This document shows, piece by piece, positions 54,702-63,811 of a stretch of DNA of 64,000 bases; position 1 is the first letter of the stretch, and each line of letters opens with the position of its first letter. Below the pieces are notes generated by a model. That model saw only the letters and a program-made list of their open reading frames with translations, was not told the origin of the DNA and did no database searches. Source of the DNA: CAVVEQ01 sp963806635. GTDB lineage: Bacteria; Chloroflexota; Anaerolineae; Anaerolineales; Anaerolineaceae. A program made the position numbers and the translations under genes. Location: assembly GCA_963806635.1 (NCBI GenBank), contig CAWDZA010000002.1, forward strand, positions 62,001 through 126,000, given 5' to 3'.

Positions 54702-56456
54702 TCAGGCTTCGTTCAGGCGGTCCACCCGGCTGCGGACCATCAGGAGGGGGACGATGGCGCAGGCCAGGCAGACAGCCCCGCCGAGGAAAAGTCCGCCAAT
54801 TTGACCGGCGACGCGCGGAACCCCCAGCGCGGGCAGCAGCAGGGCAGGACCTACCAGGAACAGGATGCTGAACCCCATGTAGACGAAGCAGGCCAGGGAG
54901 CTGAAGCAGCCGGTGATACCACCCTGCATCTTGCGCGGGTCCACCCAGTCGAAACGCGCGCCAACCACCCCGAAGGCTTCCGAGATCGAGGTCGCACCCG
55001 CAAAGCACAGACCCACCGCAAGCATGGAGAAAGGCAGGTTTGGCAGCTTGGCTGGCTGCAGGATGGCGAACGCGATCAGAAAGATCCAGCCGATGAAAAC
55101 GGGAGGAACCCAGGCAACGATGAACTTTGAAATCAGCATCTGACCGGCGTTCAGGGGCGAGGATTTCAACATCCAGAAGCTCTTCCCTTCCTGCGAAAAA
55201 CCCCTGCCCGCCAGCGCCATCACCAGGATCCAGCCGACAAAGATGGCGATGCCAATATCCGCGTAGCCGAAGCCGGTGGAGATGAGGTTATTAACCCATT
55301 GCGGAGCGTTTCCCTGCCCGAGCGGTGCACGGGTACCCTGGCGCAGGATGGCCAGCCCGTACATCACCCCCAGGATCAAGGGGGTCATGAGCTGTGAGAG
55401 ATTGCGCAGGTCGCGGCGCAGGACGAGGAAATCTTTGAGGACCATGGCGCGGATGGGCGCCGGCAGGATGCGAGCCGCACGGGCAGGTTGGGCAGCTGCG
55501 GCTGCCCTGGCAGGGCGGGGAGCTTTCTTTTTACCGACATTTGCCTGCACCCTGGCCCAGCCGCTGTAATACAGTTTTTCAGCGGTGACGAGCGCGATGG
55601 CAAAGATGCCCACGCTTAAGGCTATCGTAACGAGCAGAAAACCGGCGGCAGGCAGCCAGTTGCCCTGGCCCAGATTTACCAATCCCTGCCCCGCCCAGGC
55701 GAGTGGAGACCAGGGTGTGTTGAAGCGGGTGAAACCCTGCAGCGCACTGGTAACCTGTGAATCGGATACATTCACGTTCAAAGCCCGGAAGAAATTTCCC
55801 GATTGCCCCAGCGTGAAGGAAATGATCCCCACGAAAAACGCCAGCACCTCCGCCAGGCGGCGGGGGGAAACGAACCTGGCGAGTACCATCACCAGCAAGC
55901 TGGCAAAACTGGCAACTGCCAGGGCAAGCGCAGCGATCACGATCAGCATCACCGGGTAATAGAGGAAGTTGAACCCGAGCGCTGCGCCAAGACCGAAAAG
56001 CACCGGCAGGATGAGCAGGCATAGCAACCCGAAGTTGGGCAGGATGGCCTGCAGCATCTTGGATACGAACACGGACCGGATGGGAATGGGCGCCGATAAT
56101 AAAAAGTCCATATCCCCGGAAAGATACAGCGCCGAGAGCAGCACCCCGAAGCTGGTCAGGAAGATGATAAACATCCCTGCCGTGATCAGCATGGTGGGCA
56201 GGCTGAGCAGGAAGGGCAGCGGGTTGCCGATGAAACTGGCGAAATCCTTGGAAGTGAGGAATCCCAGCAGGTAGTAGGAACCGACGAAAACGCCGACCAC
56301 CAGGGAGGCGATGAAAACGTAGAGGAAAATGAGGCCGATCTTCTTGCGGGTCTTCGCGCGAAGGAAGCCGCGGATGGAGATCATCAACCGGATGCGCAGC
56401 AGCTTCCAGACCGCCGGGAAAATGCGATCATCCACGTGCGCCAGAGGCAGCGTCAT
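54702..56456 (-). CDS. ABC-2 type exporter permease
   Basis: 584 residues with about fourteen hydrophobic helices in two groups, separated by a basic soluble linker (about residues 300-335) that contains A-A-A-A-A-Q-P-A-R-A. This is the layout of the putative ABC exporter family found with one ATPase subunit. The ATG at 56456 overlaps the stop of the ATPase gene (ATGA), so the pair is translationally coupled. Substrate is unknown. Confidence 0.83.
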   Translation of the reverse strand: MTLPLAHVDDRIFPAVWKLLRIRLMISIRGFLRAKTRKKIGLIFLYVFIASLVVGVFVGSYYLLGFLTSKDFASFIGNPLPFLLSLPTMLITAGMFIIFLTSFGVLLSALYLSGDMDFLLSAPIPIRSVFVSKMLQAILPNFGLLCLLILPVLFGLGAALGFNFLYYPVMLIVIAALALAVASFASLLVMVLARFVSPRRLAEVLAFFVGIISFTLGQSGNFFRALNVNVSDSQVTSALQGFTRFNTPWSPLAWAGQGLVNLGQGNWLPAAGFLLVTIALSVGIFAIALVTAEKLYYSGWARVQANVGKKKAPRPARAAAAAQPARAARILPAPIRAMVLKDFLVLRRDLRNLSQLMTPLILGVMYGLAILRQGTRAPLGQGNAPQWVNNLISTGFGYADIGIAIFVGWILVMALAGRGFSQEGKSFWMLKSSPLNAGQMLISKFIVAWVPPVFIGWIFLIAFAILQPAKLPNLPFSMLAVGLCFAGATSISEAFGVVGARFDWVDPRKMQGGITGCFSSLACFVYMGFSILFLVGPALLLPALGVPRVAGQIGGLFLGGAVCLACAIVPLLMVRSRVDRLNEA

Positions 56457-57227
56457 TTCAGTACCTCGGCGATCTCGGCGTATTCCGCGCCGCCGGTCAG
56501 GCTGAGGAAGATATCCTCCAGACTTTCGCGCCCTCTCCGCCCTTGCGCAGCTCATCCATCGTACCGACGGCAACCAGCTTGCCGCCGGTTGATGATCCCG
56601 ATCCGGTCGCACATGTGCTCGGCGATCTCGAGGATGTGGGTGGAGAGCATCACCGCAGCACCGCGCTCCGCCATCTGGCGCAGGATATCCTTGATCAGGC
56701 GGGCGGATTTGGGGTCCAGCCCCACGGTGGGTTCATCCAGGATCAGCACTTTCGGGTCGTGCACCAGGGCGGCGGCAATGGAGGCTCTTCTGCTTCATGC
56801 CGTGGCTGTAGGAGTCGATCGTATCGTCCGCCGCAGCAGTCAGGTCGAACATGCGCAGCAATTCTTCGGATACGCCGGATCGATCTGGGCAGGCTCGAGG
56901 TTATAGAGGTCGCCCACGAAGCGCAGCAGCTCGCGCCCGGTGAGCTTGGCATACAGGTTGGGCTCGTCGGGAACAAACCCGCAGGCTGCCTTGGCCTGCA
57001 GGGGCTGGGTCTGGACGTCGTACCCGCCACCTTCACCGTTCCGCAGGTGGGCTGCAGCAGATCCGACGATGATCTTGAGGGTGGTGGTTTTTCCGGCTCC
57101 GTTGGGACCCAGGAAGCCGAAGATTTCCCCGCCCTGGACGTCAAAACTGAACGTCATCCACGGCGGTCTTGATGCCGTAATGCTTGGTTAGATGCTCTAT
57201 TTCGATTAGATTCATTCCGTTTTCCAT
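56453..57227 (-). CDS. ABC transporter ATP-binding protein, multiple frameshifts
   Basis: About 256 residues when repaired. Walker A G-P-N-G-A-G-K-T-T-T, signature S-H-G-M-K-Q-K, Walker B V-L-I-L-D-E-P-T-V-G-L-D, H-loop S-T-H-I-L, and a C-terminal S-L-E-D-I-F-L motif are all present but lie in different frames. Shifts occur near 57153, 57061, 57022, 56871, 56783, 56585 and 56528. Four are extra bases; three (57022, 56871, 56528) need a missing base or two extra ones. It is the ATPase of the ABC-2 exporter encoded directly behind. The start M-E-N-G-M at 57227 follows GGGAGGG; a second ATG is at 57215. Confidence 0.82.
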
Positions 57228-57388
57228 CCATCCCTCCCGAAGTATCCTCAGATTATAACGAGGAATTCAAGTAAAAAGTTGCAAACCAACGAGTGGCGTG
57301 TTGGAAAGTGAGGAATCCCTTTACCGGACTGTCCATAGGCCGGCAAAACTCTACCACTGGCTGGATGACACACTTGGTGAATAATCTC

Positions 57389-58427
57389 CTATCTCGCTGG
57401 CCAGAAGGCAGGGAAGAACAACCGGATCAGGGTATCCAGAAATATCGCCAGCACGAAGAGATTTTCGAACAGGCGGTTGTGATAAAAGGCAAAACCGGAA
57501 AACCAGGTGGGCCAGCCGGGCCATTCCTTGGGCGGTTCAGTCGGACGCGGTTTGGTCAATACACCCACGGCATACATCAACCGTTTCCCGGCAAAGAAGA
57601 CCAAAAGTAACACTGGCGTAAAATACCGCAATCCAAACACCATGTAGAGGATCACCACATATACCAGGACCAGGATGGTAATGTTCAAATAGCGGGCAGC
57701 CTTCTCACCGATGCGGACAGGCAAAGTGCCGACCCCTTTTCTTTTATCCTCATCGAGTTTGTCGATATGCTTGCCGATGTTGATGCTGACCACACTCAAC
57801 CCGAAGGGAACACCTGCAAGGGCAACGAGCGGCGCGGCAGAAACCCAGCCTTTGGCAAGCACGGTGTACACCGCGACCACAAGGATGGGTCCCCAGATCA
57901 AGAAGATGGAAAGCTCACCCAGCCCCAGGTATTTGAGCGGCCAGGTATAAATGAGCAGCACCAAGGCACCCAGGGCGAATAATGCCAGCACCGCCGGGGA
58001 AAACCCCGAATAGACCAGGGCGAAGATACCGGTAAGAAAAGCCAGGGTTCCGCTTATATAAAACCACTTGAGCTGCTGCTTTTTGGTCCAAAATCCCTGA
58101 ACCAGAGGGTGCACTCCGTACTGCGTGCGGAAGTAATCATCCTGATCCACCCCGCGGGAAAAATCGGTATAGTCGTTCAGCAGGTTGTTCGTGCCGTGGG
58201 CGATGAATAGCCCCAATGTGATCACCAGCCAGGGGAGGAAGGAAAAACTCGTCGCGGATGGCCAGCAAACCGCCGATGACGCAGGCATAAATTGTGACCG
58301 TTGTGACCGCCGAACGGGTGGCGATCAGCCACTTTGAGATCGTATCCAGTGCATCCCATTCCGCTTTACCGTCCATTTTCACCAGGACTGAAAGCGATTT
58401 TTTCCACATTCCAAAATTGATCTTCAT
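57389..58427 (-). CDS. UbiA family prenyltransferase (MenA-like), one frameshift
   Basis: About 346 residues with eight to nine membrane helices. The first aspartate motif is L-L-N-D-Y-T-D-F-S-R-G-V-D, the second D-K-L-D-E-D-K-R-K-G-V-G-T-L-P-V-R-I-G. This resembles MenA-like prenyltransferases that prenylate an aromatic acceptor for quinone synthesis, though the acceptor is not identifiable. The frame breaks near 58240; dropping one base gives F-S-F-L-P-W-L-V-I-T-L. GGAGGG lies before the start at 58427. It is more distant from the UbiA protein at 40.1 kb than from the MenA type. Confidence 0.78.
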
Positions 58428-58877
58428 TTCAACCCTCCCGCGAATCGTTTTGATCACGCGAAGACGAGAAAATCACTCCAACAATAATGATGATACCCAA
58501 TAGCAGGCGAAAATTCCAGTTATAAAACATATTGAAATTTCATCTGGCTGGTTAAAATTCATTTATTACACTGGGAACTTAATGGTGATTTTGGCTGGAC
58601 GAACGGGGAGAGGGTATCCGATTGGAAGGGAAAAGGCTGAAAATTTCCGATGTCGAACCTGCATGAAACCCTACCGCTGGATGAAGATCATCTCTGATGC
58701 GAAGGAGAACAGGGTTTTGAAGTATTTCCCGGGAAAACGAGATGGATAAATAAACATGGCGCTGATTGACTTTCGACCGGAACGGATTTACAGTGGAAGG
58801 GTTCCACAACAAGGGTAAGGTTTGCAGGAAGCCTTAAATCTGCTTTTACCCAGAATCAATTTTCAACGGAGGAAAGA
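58428..58877. other. 450-bp intergenic region with no recognised feature
   Basis: The region separates the divergent prenyltransferase and the small membrane protein gene. It is AT-richer than the flanking coding sequence. I see no hairpin with a T-run, no conserved operator and no plausible coding frame. It should carry both promoters. Confidence 0.4.
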
Positions 58878-59324
58878 ATGTCTTCTTTACAGCTGTATTT
58901 CTCGCTGCACATGATCGGAATGGCGCTCTGGGTGGGGCAGGCGTTGCTGCTGCCAATCGTCATCATCCCGGCGGTAAAAGCCCTGGAGGACGCCGGTCAA
59001 TTGAAATTCATGGAAACCTTCACCCGCAAATACATTCCCTGGTTCATCGGAGCTGCGGTGGTGATGATCCTCACCGGAGTGATGCAGATCCTTTCCCCGG
59101 ATATCTGGGAGGAAATGGATGGCAACATGGTGCTGATCATCAAGCATGTGGTCATCATCCCCCTGCTGGCCACGACGATCTACGTCTGGTTCTTCCTGGG
59201 CCGCAAACTGGGGAAGGCGGATACCGACAAGGCAAAGCTCTGGGGGCAGTTCAAAGTGTTCGCCTGGGTGCAGCTCACCCTGGGGGTGATCGTCTTGATG
59301 ATCACCGGTCTCCTGACCGGTTAG
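58878..59324 (+). CDS. Small four-helix membrane protein (CopD/DUF2269-like)
   Basis: 148 residues with four membrane helices (about 5-28, 52-72, 84-105, 122-144). The N-terminal L-H-M-I-G-M-A-L-W-V-G, with a histidine in the first helix, and K-H-V in helix 3, suggest haem or metal ligands, as in CopD- or DUF2269-like proteins. Function is unknown. The start follows GGAGGAAAG. Confidence 0.68.
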   Translation: MSSLQLYFSLHMIGMALWVGQALLLPIVIIPAVKALEDAGQLKFMETFTRKYIPWFIGAAVVMILTGVMQILSPDIWEEMDGNMVLIIKHVVIIPLLATTIYVWFFLGRKLGKADTDKAKLWGQFKVFAWVQLTLGVIVLMITGLLTG

Positions 59325-59353
59325 TTTTGCGGGTTCACATTAAGGAGACCCAT

Positions 59354-59388
59354 CCCCGGAGAGGTTCTTTCCCTCCGGGGATTTCTGT
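59354..59388 (+). terminator. Intrinsic terminator after the small membrane protein
   Basis: An 8-bp stem CCCCGGAG/CTCCGGGG with an 11-nt loop, followed by ATTTCTGTT; 29 nt after the stop and between convergent genes. Confidence 0.65.
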
Positions 59389-59416
59389 TGACTGGATTCT
59401 CCCGCAAATCCAAATG

Positions 59417-61957
59417 TCAACTTCGCAGTATTGCTCCCAGCTCTCGCTCCAGCCGTTTGATGATGTTCTGCCGACCTCGGCCGCCTCACCATCGGTGAGG
59501 GTTCTATCAGAGGCCTGGTAGGTGATGCTGTAGGCCAGGCTTTTTTTCCCGCGCCGACCTGGCCACCGCGGAAGACGTCGAACAGGCGCACCGAGCTGAC
59601 CAATGCGCCGCCGGATTGGCGGATCAGGTCTGCCACCTCGCCAGCGGCGTGGATTCTTCGACCACGAGGGCCAGATCTTCCAGGACAGGCGGGAAGCCCG
59701 GTACCCCGGTGGTTTCAAAGCGGGCAGGGACGAGCGGAAGCAGGGTTTGCAGATCGAACTCGGCGCAGATGACGGCGCTGTACCCAGGTCGAAGCGCTCC
59801 TGAACCAGCGGATGCAGCTCACCAAAAATCCCCAGGCGGGTTTCGCCGGAGAAGACCGCGGCGCACTTGCCGGGATGAAAGATGGTGCCCTCCTCGCCCG
59901 GAAATGGATGGAGGGGATATGCAGCTCCGCATAGCGTGGTTTCGATCACACCCTTTAGGTCGTAGAAATCGAGCTCGGCCTTCTGGTGGCGGTCCCAACC
60001 CGCGGGATAAGCCCTGCCGGTCATCACGATCGCCAAACGCAGGGGCTCTTCCGGCAGCGGCTCACCTTCGCGGGGCAGGAAAACAGGCCCGATCTCAAAA
60101 AGACACTGGCGCGGGGCGGTGCGGCTGTTGCGCTCAGCGATACCCAGCACCGATGAAAGCAGGCTGCGGCGCAGGACGGAGTGCTCGGGGGTGAGCGGGT
60201 TGCGGACGCCCAGGTAGGGTCCCGGCGGCGACATCCGAACCGGGCGGGGTGAGGCGGGCTTCGGCGGACGGTTCCGTCAGGCGGTAGGTGATGATCTCCT
60301 GCAAGCCAGCCCGACGAGCGTATTCCGCAGGTTTTCCTCGGCATCAGCGAGCGGCTGCGGGTGGATGGGCGGCATCAATTCTGCCAGGCGGGTGGCGGGG
60401 ATGGCATCGAACCCGACCATGCGGGCGATCTCTTCCACGATATCCGCTTTGCCGATCACGCCCGGGTGGATATCCAGGCGGTGGGGCGGGGTCTGGATGG
60501 TGAAGGTTTCCCCATCCAGCGTGACCTCGAATTCCAACCCTTGAAGGAGGGTGATGATCCGCTCGGAGGAACCTCCATCCCCAGGCGGCGGGTGATCTCG
60601 GCATGGGTGATGGTGACAGTGGGATCGATCTCTTTTTGCGGATATTCATCCACGAGCCCCTGGGCGATCTCACCACCGCTCCAGGCGGCGATGCGGTCCA
60701 ACCCCACGCGCACGCCCAGCTCCGCCAGGGCGGGATGCACCCCGCGGGCAAAGCGGTAGGCGGCCTCGGAATTCAGGCGTTGGGCGAAGACCGTGCGGCG
60801 GGTGTTCACGAAGTTCCAGGAAGCGCCTTCCAGCAGGACATTGGTGGTGGTATCGGTCACTTCGGATTCCAGCCCGCCCATCACGCCGGCCAGGGAAAGC
60901 GCACCGGCGGTATCGCAGACCAGGACGGTGAAATCATCCAGCTCGCGCTCGACGTTATCCAGGGTGGTCAGCTTTTCACCCTTTTTCGCTGGGCGGGTGA
61001 TGATGGTGGGTGCTTTCCCTCTGGCGCGCTTGACCAGCACGTCGTAATCAAAGGCGTGCAGCGGTTCGCCCACCTCCAGCATGACGTAGTTGGTGGCATC
61101 CACGATGCTGTTGATCGGGCGCATCCCGGCCAGGCGCAGGCGCATCTGGACCTTGTAGGGGCTGGGTTGGGGTTTCACCCCGCGCACCAGGCCAAGCACA
61201 AAGCGCGGGTTGAGCGCGGGGTTCGGTGATCTGGATGGATACTTTTCCCTCCACTGAATCACCAGCGGCAGGCATAGTGGTAACCGGTTTTCGCAGGGGT
61301 TTGCCGAGCAGGGCGGAAAGCTCGCGGGCCACGCCCAGCACGCTGGCATCCCGGATCATGTTGGGCAGGATGTTGAGGTTGAAAACCGCATCGCCCATGT
61401 AATCCATGAGCGGCACACCCACCGGGGCATCGGCATCCAGGAGGATGACGCCCTCGTGTTCTTCGGAGATGCCCAGCTCCTTTTCGGAGCAGACCATCGA
61501 GAAGGATTCCACCCCGCGGATGACTGCCCGCTTGAGCGTGGTGAGCACGAGCCCGGGTTGGTGACCGTCGTAGAGCCGGGCGCCTTCGCGGGCGTAGGCG
61601 ACCTTGATCGGCTGTGGGCAGGGGTCCCTTTGCCCTTGTATTCTAGCAGGTTCGGCGCGCCGGTCAGGATGGTGAGCGGCTCGGGACCGCCGTCATCCAG
61701 CTTGCAAAGCACGAGGCTATCGGCGTTGGGGTGCGGCAGCACTTCCAGGATCGCGGCGGTGACGAATTTATCCCGCTCCCAGGTGAGCCCGGCTGATGCG
61801 GAATTCGCGCCGGTCGTGCTCGCCGGGCGGGTGAAGGGCAGCCCCACCACGGTGATATCCTCGACTTCCAGCCCCACGAAAGCAGCGCGCGGGCGGTATC
61901 CTCAAGGGAGAGGTCAAGGTCGACATACTCTTTTAGCCAGGAAAGTGGGATTTTCAT
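59417..61957 (-). CDS. pheT: Phenylalanine--tRNA ligase beta subunit, about ten frameshifts
   Basis: About 847 residues after repair. Recognisable pieces in order: M-K-I-P-L-S-W-L-K-E-Y-V-D, the tRNA-binding domain (G-L-E-V-E-D…S-L-V-L-C-K-L-D), R-G-V-E-S-F-S-M-V-C-S-E-K-E-L-G, the B3/B4 editing region (N-S-I-V-D-A-T-N-Y-V-M-L-E-V-G), B5 (R-L-D-I-H-P…D-I-V-E-E-I-A-R), the catalytic-like domain (N-P-L-T-P-E-H-S-V-L-R) and the C-terminal FDX-ACB domain (R-T-L-T-D-G-E-A-A-E-V). Shifts are near 61887, 61600-61635, 61222, 60565, 60309, 60225, 59783, 59640, 59548 and 59477, of mixed sign. The last frame stops at 59417. Its ATG overlaps the pheS stop (TAATG). Confidence 0.88.
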
Positions 61958-63003
61958 TAGAACTGCTCCAGGAAACGGATATCGTTACCGTAGAAATTGC
62001 GGATCTCCTCCACGCGGTGGCGCAGCATGGTGATGCGCTCCACGCCCATGCCGGCGGCGAACCCGGAATAGACCTCGGGGTCGTAACCGCCATTTTTCAG
62101 CACGGTGGGATGCATCATCCCGCAGCCAAGGATCTCCAACCAGCCGGTCTGCGAGCAGACCCGGCAGCCGCTGCCGCCGCAGATGAAACACTCGATCTCC
62201 ATATCGCCGGAGGGTTCGGTGAAGGGAAAGAAGGATGGGCGGAAGCGCGTGCGTACCTGTTCGCCGAACATCCCGCGGGCGAATTCCTGCAGGGTGCCTT
62301 TCAGGTCACCGAGCGATATATTTTTACCGACAGCGATCACTTCCACCTGCATCAACTGGCTCTCGTGGCGGGCATCCATCTGCTCGTAGCGGTAGCACAT
62401 CCCCGGCAGGATGGCGCGGATGGGCTCGGGGCAGAACTGGCGCATGACGTGGATCTGACCCGGGGAGGTGTGCGGGCGGAGCATCACCCCCGGGGTGGTG
62501 GTGTGAAAGGTATCCCACATATCCCGCGCGGGGTGGTAGGGAGGGATGTTGAGCAGACCGAAATTGAACTCGTCGGTCTCCACCTCGCGCGAGCGGTAGA
62601 CCTGGAAGCCCATCCCGGAGAATACGTCGATGATCCGGTGCAGGGTCTGGGTGATGGGGTGCAGCCTGCCCACCAGGGGTTCGCGCCCGGGGAGGCTGAT
62701 ATCCAGCTTTTCGTGTTCAAGCGAGTTCTGCAATGTTGCTTGCATTTGATCGGTCACTTCGCGTTCGGCATAGGCTGCTTCCAGAGCTGCTGTTTCAGGT
62801 GGTTGGCTGCCTGCCCGACCAGGGGGCGGATGGCGGTCTTCCAGCCCGGTGAGATGGGAAAAGATCTGCATCACCGGCGCGCTGCGGCCAAGGTTTTCGG
62901 TCTTCCAGCGCTGCAGGTCACTGGCTTCACTTACTTTCGCCAGCGCTTCCAGCGCTTTGCGCCCGATCTCATCCAGGCGGTTGATGGGGTTCTCATCTGT
63001 CAT
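61957..63003 (-). CDS. pheS: Phenylalanine--tRNA ligase alpha subunit, hidden double frameshift
   Basis: About 348 residues of the class II synthetase catalytic subunit. Motif 2 is Y-R-Y-E-Q-M-D-A-R-H-E; motif 3 lies in G-M-G-V-E-R-I-T-M-L-R. Four cysteines, C-F-I-C-G-G-S-G-C-R-V-C, are placed as a zinc site. Residues about 50-75 read as nonsense (R-H-P-P-P-G-R-A-G-S-Q-P-P) although the frame is open. Dropping one base near 62843 and two near 62783 gives K-T-A-I-R-P-L-V-G-Q-A-A-N-H-L-K-Q-Q-L-E-A-A-Y, the expected N-terminal coiled coil. The start is at 63003, after the T-box; GGAGGAAC precedes it. Confidence 0.92.
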   Translation of the reverse strand: MTDENPINRLDEIGRKALEALAKVSEASDLQRWKTENLGRSAPVMQIFSHLTGLEDRHPPPGRAGSQPPETAALEAAYAEREVTDQMQATLQNSLEHEKLDISLPGREPLVGRLHPITQTLHRIIDVFSGMGFQVYRSREVETDEFNFGLLNIPPYHPARDMWDTFHTTTPGVMLRPHTSPGQIHVMRQFCPEPIRAILPGMCYRYEQMDARHESQLMQVEVIAVGKNISLGDLKGTLQEFARGMFGEQVRTRFRPSFFPFTEPSGDMEIECFICGGSGCRVCSQTGWLEILGCGMMHPTVLKNGGYDPEVYSGFAAGMGVERITMLRHRVEEIRNFYGNDIRFLEQF

Positions 63004-63014
63004 GGTTGTTCCTC

Positions 63015-63305
63015 CACAATAAAACATCCCGGCCCAATTTCGGGACGGGATTGATTCCGCGGTACCACCCAAATTGGCTGCACGCTAATCGCGCAGCCCA
63101 CTCGACCCGGATTCGATTATCCGGCCGCGCCTGTAACGCTGCACCTGCGGATCGGGCTACTGAAACTTGTTCACCCGACCGGCTCGGGCGGGAACTTCAG
63201 CCAGGTTACCCCGGGCGGGGGTCTCAATCCATGCCGCCGCCTCCCTGTCGCTTCCGCTGGCTTACTTTCCGCCGTCAGAGCCGTTATGGATGCAATTATC
63301 CTTTA
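63015..63305 (-). promoter_or_regulatory. T-box leader (tRNA-Phe-sensing) of pheST
   Basis: The T-box sequence GGGTGGTACCGCGG reads on the minus strand at 63070-63057, and its TGGT can pair with the tRNA-Phe acceptor end having discriminator A. Upstream, Stem I pairs GGCT/AGCC, GGCGG/CCGCC and AGCCA/TGGCT, leaving a specifier loop GAAGTTC. The specifier codon is TTC (63194-63192), matching Phe. When tRNA-Phe is uncharged, the antiterminator forms and pheST is expressed. Confidence 0.92.
63016..63052 (-). terminator. T-box-controlled intrinsic terminator of pheST
   Basis: On the minus strand ATCCCGTCCC and GGGCCGGGAT form a 10-bp stem (one mismatch) around GAAATT, followed by GTTTTATT. Its 5' side lies just past the T-box and would compete with the antiterminator. 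Confidence 0.85.
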
Positions 63306-63318
63306 AAAGGGGGAACTG

Positions 63319-63811
63319 TCAAGGAAGGCTTTCTTTATTGAACCTCGGGATCCACCTGGGCACTTTCTGGCAATACTCCTCATACGGTTCCCCAAACCTC
63401 TTGCGCAGCTGAGGTTCTTCTACCAGCACGGTAAGAAGTGCAGGGCGGTGATGAGGAAGGCGGCAAATGCGAGCATCCACATGGAACGGGTGAGCAGCAC
63501 CCAGCCGATGAGGACGCACAACGCACCGTAATACATCGGGTTGCGCACGAAGCGAACAGCCCCGTGGCGACGAATTCCTGGGCGGGTCGAAGGGCGCCGG
63601 GGTGCCCCTGCCAAACCGCACGAACGCCCACGCCACCCAGATCTGAATGGGCAGCCCCAGCAGGATAAAGAAAACCCCCAGCACCGAAAACAGATTCAGC
63701 ACGGGGGGCCATGTGGCCAATCCATTCCTGATCAGCAGGGCGGGGATCAGCCCTTCGGCGATCCCCAGCACCATGGTGGTGAGCAGGGCAGACTTGCAAG
63801 TCGGTTTTCAA
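63319..63811 (-). CDS. Isoprenylcysteine carboxyl methyltransferase-like membrane protein, several frameshifts
   Basis: About 165 residues after repair. Four to five membrane helices carry the family motif F-V-R-N-P-M-Y-Y-G and the C-terminal E-E-P-x-L-x-x-x-F-G-E-x-Y-x-x-Y…V-P-R-W-I-P, the pattern of ICMT/PEMT-like methyltransferases. Its substrate is unknown. Shifts lie near 63790, 63575, 63558 and 63430; three look like one lost base in a short homopolymer. The likely TTG start at 63811 overlaps the stop codon of pyrH (TTGA); the first internal ATG in the main frame is at 63774. Confidence 0.72.

Noticed and set aside
59335..60234. 300-codon ORF ending at 59335 as the true end of pheT
   Set aside because: Its last 110 codons lose similarity to PheT; the real C-terminal domain is found across three other frames and stops at 59417.
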